Origin: Myxococcota bacterium | GTDB lineage: Bacteria > Myxococcota_A > Polyangia > Polyangiales > Houyiibacteriaceae | Length of the DNA: 41,413 bases | Direction of reading: 5' to 3' | Assembly (NCBI GenBank): GCA_028284955.1 | Contig: JANQQS010000129.1 | Span: forward strand, 1 to 41,413 | Shown here: piece by piece, positions 9,095 to 16,800 of the stretch | How positions within the stretch are numbered: the stretch's first letter is position 1 | How the letters are laid out: each line of letters starts with the position of its first letter | The notes under the pieces: model-generated | What the model was told of the DNA's origin: nothing | Database searches by the model: none | What the model saw: only the letters and a program-made list of their open reading frames with translations | Program-made: the position numbers and the translations under genes

Positions 9095-9835
9095 CTATTC
9101 GGCTGAATGCCAACTGAACTGAGCGTCGAACAGACTCGCGAGATGGGCTGCGGCGCGTTGCGCGAGGTCCTCCATCGAGGGGGGCGAGGCGATTTCCTGT
9201 TCGAGCGACGTGACGCCGTGGTCCCGGATGCCGCAGGGCACGATCAGATCAAAGTGGCGCAGGTTGGTGGTGTTGTTTAGGGCGAAGCCGTGCATCGTAA
9301 TCCAGCGACTGATGCGAACGCCGACAGCTCCCAGCTTTCGCAGGCCGCGACCGTTCTCGACTCGATCGCCACCTTCGACCCAGATTCCGCGGAGCCCGTC
9401 TACGCGTCTGGCTCGCACTCCGAAGTCGGCGGCGGTTCGGATCATCGTTTCTTCCAGGGTCCACACGTATTTGCGTACGTCTTGGCGGTCTGGTTTGAGG
9501 TCGATGATGGGATAGACTACCAATTGCCCCGGTCCGTGGTAGGTCGCCTGACCGCCGCGGCCGACGTCGTGCACGGTGATTCCGAGTTGCGAAAGCACGC
9601 TGGGCTCCGCGACCACATCAGGACCGTTGCGGGTCGCCTGATCCACTGGGCGACCGGCTGAGCCGTCTGTTGATCCATCGGCGGCCGAACGACCTGCCGA
9701 ACGACCCAGCGTAATGGTCGCCGGGTGTTCGACGAAGAGCACCGTGTCGCCAATGTCTTGCTTCGCGCGGGCTTCGACCAGCGATTTTTGTAGAGCCAAC
9801 GCGGGCGCATAGTCCATCGCGCGAAGCCGCCACAT
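9095..9835 (-). CDS. lipB: Octanoyl-[ACP]:protein octanoyltransferase
   Basis: LipB moves octanoyl groups from acyl carrier protein to lipoyl domains, the first step of endogenous lipoate synthesis. The protein is 246 aa from the ATG at 9835 and has the family signature GGQATYHGPGQLVVYP (about 94-109), the catalytic lysine K167 (RKLGAVGVRI) and the acyl-thioester cysteine C201 (VPCGIRDHG). I chose 9835 because it lies 14 nt after the lpdA stop; the frame stays open upstream to 9967 inside lpdA. Residues about 46-72 are a Ser/Ala/Gly/Asp-rich insert between the TLGR and GRGG motifs, unusual for the family. Its position after lpdA and a 2-oxoacid dehydrogenase E1 gene fits lipoylation of that complex. 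Confidence 0.95.
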   Translation of the reverse strand: MWRLRAMDYAPALALQKSLVEARAKQDIGDTVLFVEHPATITLGRSAGRSAADGSTDGSAGRPVDQATRNGPDVVAEPSVLSQLGITVHDVGRGGQATYHGPGQLVVYPIIDLKPDRQDVRKYVWTLEETMIRTAADFGVRARRVDGLRGIWVEGGDRVENGRGLRKLGAVGVRISRWITMHGFALNNTTNLRHFDLIVPCGIRDHGVTSLEQEIASPPSMEDLAQRAAAHLASLFDAQFSWHSAE

Positions 9836-9849
9836 GGAGAAGGAACGGT

Positions 9850-11265
9850 TCACCGATTCATGATGTGCACCGCTTCGCCGAGCGCGTGTTTGAACGATTC
9901 CATCACGCCTTCGCCGAGCGTCGGATGCGGGTGAATGGTGGCGGCGACGTCCTCCGCGAACGCACACATTTCGAGCGCCAGCGCCGACTCGCTGATGAGA
10001 TCGCTCGCTTCGGGGCCCACGATGCCGACCCCGAGCAGTTGGTTGTCTTCTGCGTCGATGATCGTTTTGATAAATCCGTCAGTTTCGCGGACCGCCATCG
10101 CGCGGCCGGATGCGGCAAACGGGAACTTGCCGATTTTGACTTTCTTGCCGCTCGCTTTGGCCTGCGTTTCGGTGAGGCCCACGGTGGCGATTTCGGGGTC
10201 GGTGAAAATCGCCGCGGGCATGCCGCGCCAATCCGCAGCGGACGCATGTCCGGCGATGACTTCAGCCGCGATTTCGCCTTCCTTGGTGGCCTTGTGGGCG
10301 AGATAGGGGCCGCCGGTGACGTCGCCCACAGCGAAGACGGTCGGCACGTTGGTCTGCATGCGGTCGTTGACCAAGATGTGTCCCCGCTCGTCGGTTTTGA
10401 CGCCGGCCGCTTCCAACCCGAGCCCTTTCGAGTTGGGCTTGAAGCCCACCGCGACGAGCACCTTGTCGGCCTCGATGCCCAGTGTTTTCCCTTTGTGTTC
10501 CACCGAGACCGTCGCGAACCCTCCGCTCACGGTGCAGCCGGTGGCTCGCGCGCCGAGCAATACTTGCGCGGGGTTGTCGCCCTTGGTGAGGTGCTTTTCG
10601 ACCACTTTGACGAGGTCGGGGTCGGTGCCAGGGAGCAACTGGTCGGTGAGTTCTACCACCGTGATCTTGGTGCCGAGTTTTTGGTACACCATCCCGAGCT
10701 CAAGCCCGATGACTCCGCCGCCGATCAGCACCATGCGCTGCGGCGCCTCTTTGAGGCTGACCGCTTCGCGCGCGGTGATGACGGTGTTGCCGTCGGGTTT
10801 GAAGTTCGGAATCTCGATGGTCTGCGTTCCTGTCGCGAGAATGATGCCTTTGGTGGCTTCGTATTGTTCTTTGCTCCCCTGCGGAGTCGTGACCTCGATG
10901 GTGTTCGGGCCGGTAAGCTTCGCGCTCCCCATCGTCACGTCGGCGCCGTTGCCCTTCATCAGGCCCTTCACGCCGCCGGTGAGCTTTTGCACGATGCTTT
11001 CTTTCCAAGCCTGCATGCGGGAAACGTCGACCGACACATCGCTGACATTGATGCCGATGGAGCTCGCGTGCCGAATCTGGTGGGAGAGGTTTGCCGCGGC
11101 GATCAATGCCTTGGACGGAATGCAGCCCCAGTTGAGGCATACGCCGCCCCAGTACTCCTTTTCGACGCACAGCGTTTTGACTCCGAGCTGCCCAAGTCGA
11201 ATCGCTGCGGGATACCCCCCGGGGCCAGCCCCGACGACGATCGCTTCATACGTTTGCTTGGCCAT
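9850..11265 (-). CDS. lpdA: Dihydrolipoyl dehydrogenase (E3)
   Basis: 471-aa flavoprotein that reoxidises dihydrolipoamide of 2-oxoacid dehydrogenase complexes with NAD+. Visible features are the FAD-binding GAGPGG (12-17), the redox-active disulfide GGVCLNWGCIPSK (C43, C48), a second nucleotide-binding GGGVIGLELG and the C-terminal catalytic pair in HPHPTLGE (H447, E452). The length is normal for the family. The ATG at 11265 starts 2 nt after the stop of the E1-alpha gene and has an AAGGA site upstream. It lies between the E1-alpha gene and lipB in one transcription direction, so an operon is very likely. Confidence 0.97.
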   Translation of the reverse strand: MAKQTYEAIVVGAGPGGYPAAIRLGQLGVKTLCVEKEYWGGVCLNWGCIPSKALIAAANLSHQIRHASSIGINVSDVSVDVSRMQAWKESIVQKLTGGVKGLMKGNGADVTMGSAKLTGPNTIEVTTPQGSKEQYEATKGIILATGTQTIEIPNFKPDGNTVITAREAVSLKEAPQRMVLIGGGVIGLELGMVYQKLGTKITVVELTDQLLPGTDPDLVKVVEKHLTKGDNPAQVLLGARATGCTVSGGFATVSVEHKGKTLGIEADKVLVAVGFKPNSKGLGLEAAGVKTDERGHILVNDRMQTNVPTVFAVGDVTGGPYLAHKATKEGEIAAEVIAGHASAADWRGMPAAIFTDPEIATVGLTETQAKASGKKVKIGKFPFAASGRAMAVRETDGFIKTIIDAEDNQLLGVGIVGPEASDLISESALALEMCAFAEDVAATIHPHPTLGEGVMESFKHALGEAVHIMNR

Positions 11266-11267
11266 GG

Positions 11268-12383
11268 CTATGTGTTCCTTTCAAAACGCGCGCGGTGCTC
11301 GCGCAAAGCTTTTCTCTGTGCATCCAGGTGCCACGGAGGGCGGGCGAATACGTCATCAAACATCGTGTCGACGTCGGGAGGACCGAGCGACTCGACTTCA
11401 TTCAGGGCGGCGGAGAGTTCGGTGTTGATCTTGTGCTGCATCGATTCGATGGCAACGTCGTCGATGAGGTTCCGTGTCTTCAAATAGACCGTGAGACGAG
11501 CGAGGGGGTCTCGCTTTTTCCACTCGGCAACTTCCTCTTCGCTTCGATAGACCGACGGATCGTCGCTCGAGCTATGAGGCCCGATACGGTAGGTGACCGT
11601 TTCGACGAAGGTCGGCCCTCCGCCGCTACGCGCTCGGTCGGCAGCTTCTTGAAAGACGTGGTGCAACGCGAGCACGTCGTTGCCGTCGACCCGAATTCCC
11701 GGAAGGCCATACGCCCGCGCCTTAACCGCGAAGGTAGACGACGCGGTTTGCTGGCTCGTGGGCACGCTGATCGCCCAATGGTTGTTCTGGCAAATCATCA
11801 CGCACGGCGGACGATACACCCCCGCGAAGTTGAGTGCCGCGTGAAAGTCAGGCTCGCTGGTCGCGCCATCCCCGCAAAAACCGACCACGACCGTTCCGTC
11901 TTTTCGCAAACCGGCCGCCATTGCGGCGCCGACCGCGTGCGAGAGCTGTGTTCCGATGCACGACGACCAAGCGACCTGGTGGACCGCCTTCGCGGACATG
12001 TGACTCGGCATCTGTCGACCCTTGAGAATGTCGCCAGAGTTTCCGTAGACCTGGCACAACCACGTTGTGAGCGGAAAGTTGCGCACCAACATGATCGCGC
12101 TCTCCCGCAGCGCGGGAAAAATCCAATCGCGTTTTTGGAACGCCATTCCGGCGGCTACGGGTGTGGCTTCCTGTCCCGTACTCGCTCCATAAAAACCTAC
12201 TTTTCCCTGCCGTTGGCGCGCGGTCATGCGCTCTTCGATGATGCGAATGCGCATCATGTGGCGCAGCATATCGACCGCAGTTGCGTCGCTCGGCGGCGCC
12301 TTCCCGTAGGGCGCGAGCGCGTTTCCGTCGTCGCTGAGGACACGAAATAAGCCCAGAGCTGGATCGTCGCGAGACTCGCCCAT
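11268..12383 (-). CDS. bkdA1: 2-oxoisovalerate (branched-chain) dehydrogenase E1 alpha subunit
   Basis: 371-aa thiamine-diphosphate-dependent E1-alpha subunit. The TPP/Mg motif begins GDGATSEPDFHAALNFAG (G171-D172) and ends at N200-N201. The segment GPHSSSDDPSVYR matches the branched-chain (BCKDH) rather than the pyruvate subgroup. The frame is open upstream to 12698, but the family alignment begins after the ATG at 12383, and a promoter-like sequence ends only 14 nt before it. The partner E1-beta and lipoyl E2 genes, usually adjacent, are absent: the next gene is lpdA, 2 nt away. Either they are encoded elsewhere or the order was rearranged. Pyruvate dehydrogenase E1-alpha is a less likely alternative. 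Confidence 0.9.
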   Translation of the reverse strand: MGESRDDPALGLFRVLSDDGNALAPYGKAPPSDATAVDMLRHMMRIRIIEERMTARQRQGKVGFYGASTGQEATPVAAGMAFQKRDWIFPALRESAIMLVRNFPLTTWLCQVYGNSGDILKGRQMPSHMSAKAVHQVAWSSCIGTQLSHAVGAAMAAGLRKDGTVVVGFCGDGATSEPDFHAALNFAGVYRPPCVMICQNNHWAISVPTSQQTASSTFAVKARAYGLPGIRVDGNDVLALHHVFQEAADRARSGGGPTFVETVTYRIGPHSSSDDPSVYRSEEEVAEWKKRDPLARLTVYLKTRNLIDDVAIESMQHKINTELSAALNEVESLGPPDVDTMFDDVFARPPWHLDAQRKALREHRARFERNT

Positions 12384-12397
12384 CACGTTGGCGGCGG

Positions 12398-12425
12398 ATC
12401 TTATCGCCAGGGGGGCCCACGTCAA
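12398..12425 (-). promoter_or_regulatory. Candidate sigma-70 promoter of bkdA1-lpdA-lipB
   Basis: On the minus strand TTGACG (12425-12420), a 16-nt spacer and TAAGAT (12403-12398) form a -35/-10 pair. The expected start of transcription is about 7-8 nt before the ATG at 12383, which would give an almost leaderless mRNA. This agrees with the absence of a ribosome binding site there. Confidence 0.5.
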
Positions 12426-12505
12426 TGGACAGCGACCGAGGATTTCGCGTTCGATGCAGTCGCCATGCGCGTTCCCCGGCGGCGCGCTACGCTGTGTAGG
12501 GCAGC

Positions 12506-13954
12506 GTGCAGTGTTTGCTTTCCCAACGACGTGCCGCGGGCCGTGATGCAGCCCGCGTCGGGGCCGTGACAACATTTGCCCTGGGTGGCGTGTTGACGCT
12601 CGCGGGCGCGTTGGGTTGCGCTTCCGGGTCGCGCCTTGGAAGCAGCGAAGGTCGTGACGGGACCCCTCGGGATCAAGACGCCAGCGTTGCGGACTCAATG
12701 CCTCAAGTGGAAACGCGGCGCGTGGACGGTTCGCGGGCTGCGTTTTGCGCAGGCAGCGGAACGATCGTGGAGATCTCCGAGATCAGCGGTTCGGAATTGT
12801 TTTGCGCGGGCGACATCGCTGCGCGGGCGTTCGGGTCAGCTCTGTGCACCTGCGATGAAGTGAGCCTCGCGGGCGACTTGCGGACCGACGCTGGCGATTC
12901 CTCCGGCGGCGGGTTTGCGGCGGACAGTCAAGGGGGCGGCGCGGTCGGGGTGAATCTCGCCTATCGGGTGGCCGGAACATCGGATATCGGCGGGTCGCTC
13001 AACTCGGCTGCTCCGGAAGGGATCTCGATGACCGCGGGCGACAATCAGATTCGCGGCGACCTCAAGCTGACGGCGCGCTTTTCGCTCACCGGTCGCGCCA
13101 ACGTGGCGCGCGACGCGTGGATTGGGGGAGGCTTGTTTGGAACCGCCGACCTGACGGTAGGTCGCGATCTGTTGATTTCGGGCGCGGGCATCGTGCCGCC
13201 GAGCGTCTCTGTGGGCGGCGAGGTGCGGGAACTCTTCGAAGCCATTCCCAATCCCTGCGCGTGTGGTCAAGACGGGGTGGACATTGATCGCTTTATCGAT
13301 CGCGCGGCCGAGTCAAACGAGAACGAGTCTGAAGGTCTGAACCCTGACCAACTGGCGGCGTTCTCGGGGAGCGAGCGTATCGAGCTTCCTTGCGGCCGAT
13401 ACTATCTGCGGGGCGTTCGAGGCAGCGGAAGTCTTACGTTGGTGGCCCGCGAACGCACCGCGATATTCGTCGAAGGAGACTTCGACGTGTCCGGAGGCGT
13501 GACGGTGGACGCTGGAAGCACCGGGCAAGTAGATATCTTCGTACGCAACCGTTTCAAGGTGGGCGGTCAGGCGAACTTTGGCGATGTGGGTCGGCCGGCG
13601 GCGGTGCGCGTGTACGTCGCCGGTCGCGACGCGCTCGAGATAGGCAATCGGTTTGTCGGGAATGTCTATGCGCCTCAGGCGGAGCTTTCGTTCGGAACCA
13701 TGTTTGAATCGTTCGGCGCGATCTTCGTGCGCACATTCACCGGCGCCGGACAGGCCTCGATTCACTACGACCGCGCCATTCAACGAGGCTCGAGTTCCTG
13801 CGAGCTTCCGCCTCCGCCCAACTGCTCCGTCTGCGAAGGGTGCAGCGGAGAATCGGCATGCGTAGACGACCAATGCGTCGCCTGCCGAGACGACGCCGAC
13901 TGCTGCGAGCCTTTGATTTGCGACCAAGGCAGCTGCCGGACGCTGCTGCTTTAG
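12506..13954 (+). CDS. Secreted lipoprotein with DUF7305-like beta-rich domain
   Basis: 482 aa from a GTG at 12506 (AGGGC upstream; a later GTG at 12566 is possible). The N-terminus has a hydrophobic segment ending ALGC (Cys38), a plausible lipobox. Residues about 80-420 are Gly/Val-rich, with repeating short strands suggesting a beta-helix. The segment with LPCGRYYLRG, later GDFDVSGGV, NRFVGNVYAPQAE and HYDRAI resembles the DUF7305-type domain known from myxobacterial secreted proteins. The last 45 residues form a Cys-rich tail (CSVCEGCSG, DDADCCEP). It is probably a cell-surface or matrix protein of unknown function, divergent from bkdA1. The family assignment is from memory of the motif pattern, not from a search. 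Confidence 0.85.
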   Translation: MQCLLSQRRAAGRDAARVGAVTTFALGGVLTLAGALGCASGSRLGSSEGRDGTPRDQDASVADSMPQVETRRVDGSRAAFCAGSGTIVEISEISGSELFCAGDIAARAFGSALCTCDEVSLAGDLRTDAGDSSGGGFAADSQGGGAVGVNLAYRVAGTSDIGGSLNSAAPEGISMTAGDNQIRGDLKLTARFSLTGRANVARDAWIGGGLFGTADLTVGRDLLISGAGIVPPSVSVGGEVRELFEAIPNPCACGQDGVDIDRFIDRAAESNENESEGLNPDQLAAFSGSERIELPCGRYYLRGVRGSGSLTLVARERTAIFVEGDFDVSGGVTVDAGSTGQVDIFVRNRFKVGGQANFGDVGRPAAVRVYVAGRDALEIGNRFVGNVYAPQAELSFGTMFESFGAIFVRTFTGAGQASIHYDRAIQRGSSSCELPPPPNCSVCEGCSGESACVDDQCVACRDDADCCEPLICDQGSCRTLLL

Positions 13955-13960
13955 TTCGTT

Positions 13961-14029
13961 GAGGGTCTGGCCGTCTGCTTTTTGAGGGTCTGGCACTGTG
14001 TTGTTTGAGGGTTTGGCACCCAAACCCTC
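13961..14029 (+). repeat. Three 23-bp direct repeats starting gagggtytggc
   Basis: Copies start at 13961, 13984 and 14007, each opening with gagggt(c/t)tggc; the second and third extend to gagggtytggcac. Only the third contains its own inverted complement and so forms a hairpin. The same motif recurs inverted at 14351-14374. Confidence 0.85.
14007..14029. repeat. Perfect hairpin, 10-bp stem, 3-nt loop
   Basis: Arms gagggtttgg (14007-14016) and ccaaaccctc (14020-14029) with loop cac. No U-tract follows on either strand, so it is not a classical intrinsic terminator, though it could protect mRNA ends. Confidence 0.85.
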
Positions 14030-14030
14030 T

Positions 14031-14053
14031 CGTCGGGGATACGATCCCCGACG
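14031..14053. repeat. Perfect hairpin, 10-bp stem, 3-nt loop
   Basis: Arms cgtcggggat (14031-14040) and atccccgacg (14044-14053) with loop acg. It begins 2 nt after the previous hairpin and has the same stem and loop lengths but a different sequence. Confidence 0.85.
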
Positions 14054-14116
14054 ATTCACCCAAACTCCCCCGCCAGGAGGCACGCGTGGTGGTTTCGTGG
14101 TCATGAACTGCTGGGG

Positions 14117-14139
14117 GCCCCGCCGCGTTGCGGTGGGGC
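14117..14139. repeat. Near-perfect hairpin, 10-bp stem, 3-nt loop
   Basis: Arms gccccgccgc (14117-14126) and gcggtggggc (14130-14139) with loop gtt and one imperfect pair. It is very GC-rich and has no U-tract. Confidence 0.75.
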
Positions 14140-14322
14140 GGACGCGACAGTGGCCGAATTAGGGACAGATTCGCCCTTTAAAACGCAGTTGGAACAGCTC
14201 GCCAAATCGCCGTCCTCCTCAAACCACCGCACGAAGAAAAGCAGCACACCCCGAACGCCACCCAGCAAGAGCAAGGGGGCGTAGGGGCCCCCGCGCAGCG
14301 CGAAGCGGCGTTGGGAGGGGGG

Positions 14323-14349
14323 CCCCACGCGGGTCGTACCCGCGTGGGG
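14323..14349. repeat. Perfect hairpin, 12-bp stem, 3-nt loop
   Basis: Arms ccccacgcgggt (14323-14334) and acccgcgtgggg (14338-14349) with loop cgt. It abuts the next hairpin, which starts at 14350. Confidence 0.85.
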
Positions 14350-14375
14350 GGAGGGTCTGCGGGGTCAGACCCTCC
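14350..14375. repeat. Perfect hairpin, 10-bp stem, just after holA
   Basis: Arms ggagggtctg (14350-14359) and cagaccctcc (14366-14375) with a 6-nt loop. On the minus strand it starts 7 nt after the holA stop codon, so it could act at the 3' end of the holA mRNA. The arm is the same motif as in the 23-bp repeats. Confidence 0.85.
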
Positions 14376-14382
14376 AAACAAC

Positions 14383-15387
14383 TCAGCGCAGCTGACAGAT
14401 TCGGAGGACAGCGTCGGTCAGTACTGCGGCGCCGGGGCGTTTTGTGGATTTGAGCAGTACATCAACTTCGGCGACGATTTGGAAGGCGTGCGCGAGATTG
14501 TGATAGCGGAATCGTCGCGCGGCCTGCTTTAGCTCGCGGGCTTTGAAGGGTGGTGCTCCAGCCGCGGCGCATGCTTCTCGGTCGCTTTTGCCTCCCGCGA
14601 GTGCTTCCCGCATTTTTGCGATCATGCGCAGCTGTCGCGCAATCAACGCGAGTATTTTCAGCGGGGGCTCTCGGTCAGAGAGTAGAGAGGTGACCGCGGC
14701 GAGTGCATGCTTGGCGTTTCCGGTGCTCAGCGAGTCCACCAGTCGCCACACCGATTCGGTGCGAACGCGGGCAACCGCCTGCTCGATCGCTTGTTCGGTG
14801 ATCGGTTGTCCGGTACCCACAAAGAGGGAAAGACGTTCCACCGCGTCAGAGATCGCGGAGAGGTCTTCCCCCACCGAATCGACCAACGCGCTCGCGGCCT
14901 CCGCGCTCAGTTCGTGTTGGCCAGCCGTCGCTTCCTGCTGGGCGAAGCGAATGAAATCCGAACCGCGGGGAGGGCGGGCCTGGTAGATGACGTTCTGGGC
15001 TTTTGCGGCTTTTGCGAGGGCTCCCCGCCCATCGAGCTTTTCGGCGGTGAGCACGAGACACGTTGTGCCCGATGGTGCTTCGAGATAGCGCGCGAGCGCG
15101 GTTTGCTCCGCCGCGGCCATGGCGTCCACGCCACGTACGCCGACGAAGCGTTTGGTGCCCATCATGGGAAGCGTGCGCGCGGCGGTGGTGACGCGGTCTC
15201 CCGTCAACCCCTTGCCGGCGAACAGTTCCTCGTTGAACCCTGCGGTGAACGGCGCGCAGGCGGCGCGCAGCTGATTGAAGGCTCGATCGACCATGAGCGA
15301 TTCCCCGCCGACCAGCACATAGATCGAACCGATGTCGTGCTCGGTCGAAGCGTCGAAGCCCGCAATGATATCTTGGATATCCGCCAC
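14383..15387 (-). CDS. holA: DNA polymerase III delta subunit
   Basis: 334-aa HolA, the clamp-loader subunit that opens the beta sliding clamp during replication. The length and layout fit the family: an N-terminal AAA-like domain (YVLVGGESLMVDRAF near 23-37), a middle region with LVLTAEKLDGRG, and the C-terminal collar with LLSDREPPLKILALIARQLR near 235-254. The start is a GTG at 15387; a gaggt element lies somewhat far upstream. It is transcribed with the preceding small secreted-protein gene (45-nt gap) and converges on the hairpin element. Confidence 0.94.
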   Translation of the reverse strand: MADIQDIIAGFDASTEHDIGSIYVLVGGESLMVDRAFNQLRAACAPFTAGFNEELFAGKGLTGDRVTTAARTLPMMGTKRFVGVRGVDAMAAAEQTALARYLEAPSGTTCLVLTAEKLDGRGALAKAAKAQNVIYQARPPRGSDFIRFAQQEATAGQHELSAEAASALVDSVGEDLSAISDAVERLSLFVGTGQPITEQAIEQAVARVRTESVWRLVDSLSTGNAKHALAAVTSLLSDREPPLKILALIARQLRMIAKMREALAGGKSDREACAAAGAPPFKARELKQAARRFRYHNLAHAFQIVAEVDVLLKSTKRPGAAVLTDAVLRICQLR

Positions 15388-15432
15388 TCTTGGGCGACGT
15401 TGTACCTCACGACCGCGTTGCAGCCAAAGGCG

Positions 15433-15996
15433 CTATCGACGTCGCGTGTCGTCTACGGAGAAGTTGACCTCGCCGCTGTGGCGAACGTTCTCTCCGACCA
15501 ACTCAAACTTCTGTCGGCCAACTTCCTGGCGACGCACCGTAACCACCAGCTCCATTTTTCGATTCGGTTTGAAGCGCGGCCGGGGCAGCTTGATTTTCTG
15601 CACGAAGGTTTTCTCTTCGCGGTCGTTGACGAACACACTGAGCGGTTCGACAAAACGACGGCCTCCGCCTTCGACGTCGTAGAACAACACTTGAAACTCG
15701 AGGTCTCCGACCGGGCGGTTGAACACGGTGATCAAGGTGGCAAGCCATTTTCGTTTGGCGAGCGGGCTATCGCTCGTCTCGGTGAGGCGTCGCGCGCGAT
15801 GGCGTTTTGCAAAACCGATCAAACGGCGGAGGTTCAGGGAGTTGGGAATGCGCGACTGGGTCAGATAAACCTGCGCGGAGAGTCGCCCCTGGGCGGTCGC
15901 GTCGGTGTGGGCAAAGAGCGCGGCCAAGACCACGATGCCTGCGCCTACGATGCAGCTGGCTTGAAGCTTCCGGCTCATAATTCGCGTAGTGGGCAT
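15433..15996 (-). CDS. Conserved secreted hypothetical protein
   Basis: 187 aa from the ATG at 15996. A second ATG at 15978 gives a more typical signal peptide, and a TTG at 16014 is also possible. The N-terminus has Arg/Lys, a hydrophobic stretch and ATAQG, a good signal peptidase I site, so the product is probably periplasmic. The mature part has RKWLATLITVFNRP, EFQVLFYDVEGG, a VFVNDRE loop, LPRPRFKPNRKMELVVTVRR and GEVNFSVDD, a pattern of beta strands. It resembles a hypothetical family I associate with Myxococcota; no function is known to me. It lies between pal (with a terminator between) and holA. Confidence 0.82.
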   Translation of the reverse strand: MPTTRIMSRKLQASCIVGAGIVVLAALFAHTDATAQGRLSAQVYLTQSRIPNSLNLRRLIGFAKRHRARRLTETSDSPLAKRKWLATLITVFNRPVGDLEFQVLFYDVEGGGRRFVEPLSVFVNDREEKTFVQKIKLPRPRFKPNRKMELVVTVRRQEVGRQKFELVGENVRHSGEVNFSVDDTRRR

Positions 15997-16029
15997 AAGC
16001 CAGTAGTAACACAAAAATACAATACAGAG

Positions 16030-16066
16030 AAAGGGTGTTCCGGCAGATCTAGCCCGAACACCCTTT
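16030..16066 (-). terminator. Intrinsic-type terminator after pal
   Basis: Arms aaagggtgttc (16030-16040) and gaacacccttt (16056-16066) form an 11-bp perfect stem with an inner extension around agatct. On the minus strand a T-rich stretch follows (through about 16010). It lies 39 nt after the pal stop and about 34 nt before the next gene. Confidence 0.75.
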
Positions 16067-16104
16067 TGATCTCTTGCCGCGCTGTCGCGCGGACCGAGCG
16101 GTCG

Positions 16105-16677
16105 CTACTTCTCGCTCTTCTCGGTTTTCTCGGTTGCCGCGACCTTCGATGACGGCGCTGCGCTTGCGGCTTGCTGCGCGGCTTTCGCGCGGAACTCTGC
16201 GCGGCGATCTTGGGCCCAACTGCTCTCATCTGTTCCCGTCGCGACCTCTTCTCCGAGCGACGCGGCTTGGGCTTTGACTCCCAGCGTGTCGATGTATTCA
16301 GCAACGGCGCGCGCCCGGCGATCGCCGAGGGCCAGGTTGTACTCTTCCGTACCTCTGGGGTCGGTGTGACCGGTCACGTTCACCTGGTCTACTCCACGCT
16401 CTTTCAAGCAGTTCGCGTTTTGGCCGATGCGGCTTCGAGCGTGCGACGACAGGTCGCTCGAGTCGTATCCAAAGTGGATCGATTCCACGCTGCAGGGGCC
16501 TGCGTTGCTCGCGCTGAGGTCTTTGTTGTCAGCCACTTCTTCGGTCGCGGTGGGCGGGAGCGTGCGGTCGACGGCCAGCGTTTGAGACGATCCGCAGGCC
16601 ATCAGAGACGCGGCTGCGATGGTCATTCCGCCGATGGGTGCGAGCGAGCGCCAAGATTTGTGAGATTTGCGTGGCAT
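16105..16677 (-). CDS. pal: Pal-like OmpA-family peptidoglycan-associated lipoprotein
   Basis: 190-aa lipoprotein with lipobox LMAC (Cys28). The OmpA-like domain contains IHFGYDSSDL (67-76), NVTGHTDPRGTEEYNLALG (100-118) with the conserved Asp and Arg that contact meso-diaminopimelate, and a final DRRAEF. It would tether the outer membrane to peptidoglycan. Unlike most Pal proteins, it continues past the RRAEF end with about 28 residues of Ala/Lys/Glu-rich tail. The ATG at 16677 has an AAGGAG site 8 nt upstream. No tol genes are adjacent. A sigma-54-like promoter lies about 110 nt upstream and a terminator follows, so it is probably transcribed alone. Confidence 0.93.
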   Translation of the reverse strand: MPRKSHKSWRSLAPIGGMTIAAASLMACGSSQTLAVDRTLPPTATEEVADNKDLSASNAGPCSVESIHFGYDSSDLSSHARSRIGQNANCLKERGVDQVNVTGHTDPRGTEEYNLALGDRRARAVAEYIDTLGVKAQAASLGEEVATGTDESSWAQDRRAEFRAKAAQQAASAAPSSKVAATEKTEKSEK

Positions 16678-16784
16678 TTCGATTCTCCTTGTTCAATCCC
16701 CTGAGGTCATCGGGGTCAGTCGTTTTCCGACACGTCGCTGCAAACGACTTCCCCGTCGCAGAGGTTCATTGTGGAAGTACATAA

Positions 16785-16800
16785 AGCACGCAGCGTGCCA
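16785..16800 (-). promoter_or_regulatory. Candidate sigma-54 (RpoN) promoter of pal
   Basis: The minus strand reads TGGCACGCTGCGTGCT. This matches the -24/-12 consensus TGGCACG-N4-TTGCW except for one base, with the correct 12-nt offset between GG and GC. Expected transcription start is near 16774, giving a leader of about 97 nt to the pal ATG. Confidence 0.5.

Larger units (their letters stand above)
13955..14382. repeat. Hairpin-rich intergenic element (REP/MITE-like)
   Basis: 428 bp that exactly fill the space between two converging stop codons. It holds three 23-bp direct repeats at the left and at least five strong hairpins with 10-12-bp stems. Its two ends resemble each other in inverted orientation: gttgtttgagggtttggcac near 13999 against gttgtttggagggtctgacc read inward from 14382. 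The motif aattagggacagattcgccc (14157-14176) recalls sequences often seen near REP-associated transposases, but no transposase frame is present. I saw no gene in it. Confidence 0.75.

Noticed and set aside
8781-9113. Minus-strand frame encoding Asn-Pro-Val-Pro-Thr repeats
   Set aside because: Alternative frame of the acidic-repeat DNA; no ribosome binding site, and it overlaps the end of lipB.
9865-11487. Plus-strand frame of 540 codons
   Set aside because: Antisense to lpdA, which has every catalytic motif of E3; GC-rich third positions keep the antisense frame open.
14101-14328. Minus-strand frame of 75 codons in the hairpin element
   Set aside because: Runs through several hairpins, lacks a ribosome binding site, and the product resembles nothing known; possibly a decayed remnant but not supportable.
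14707-16152. Plus-strand frame of 481 codons
   Set aside because: Lies antisense to holA, the secreted hypothetical and part of pal, all of which have better coding evidence.
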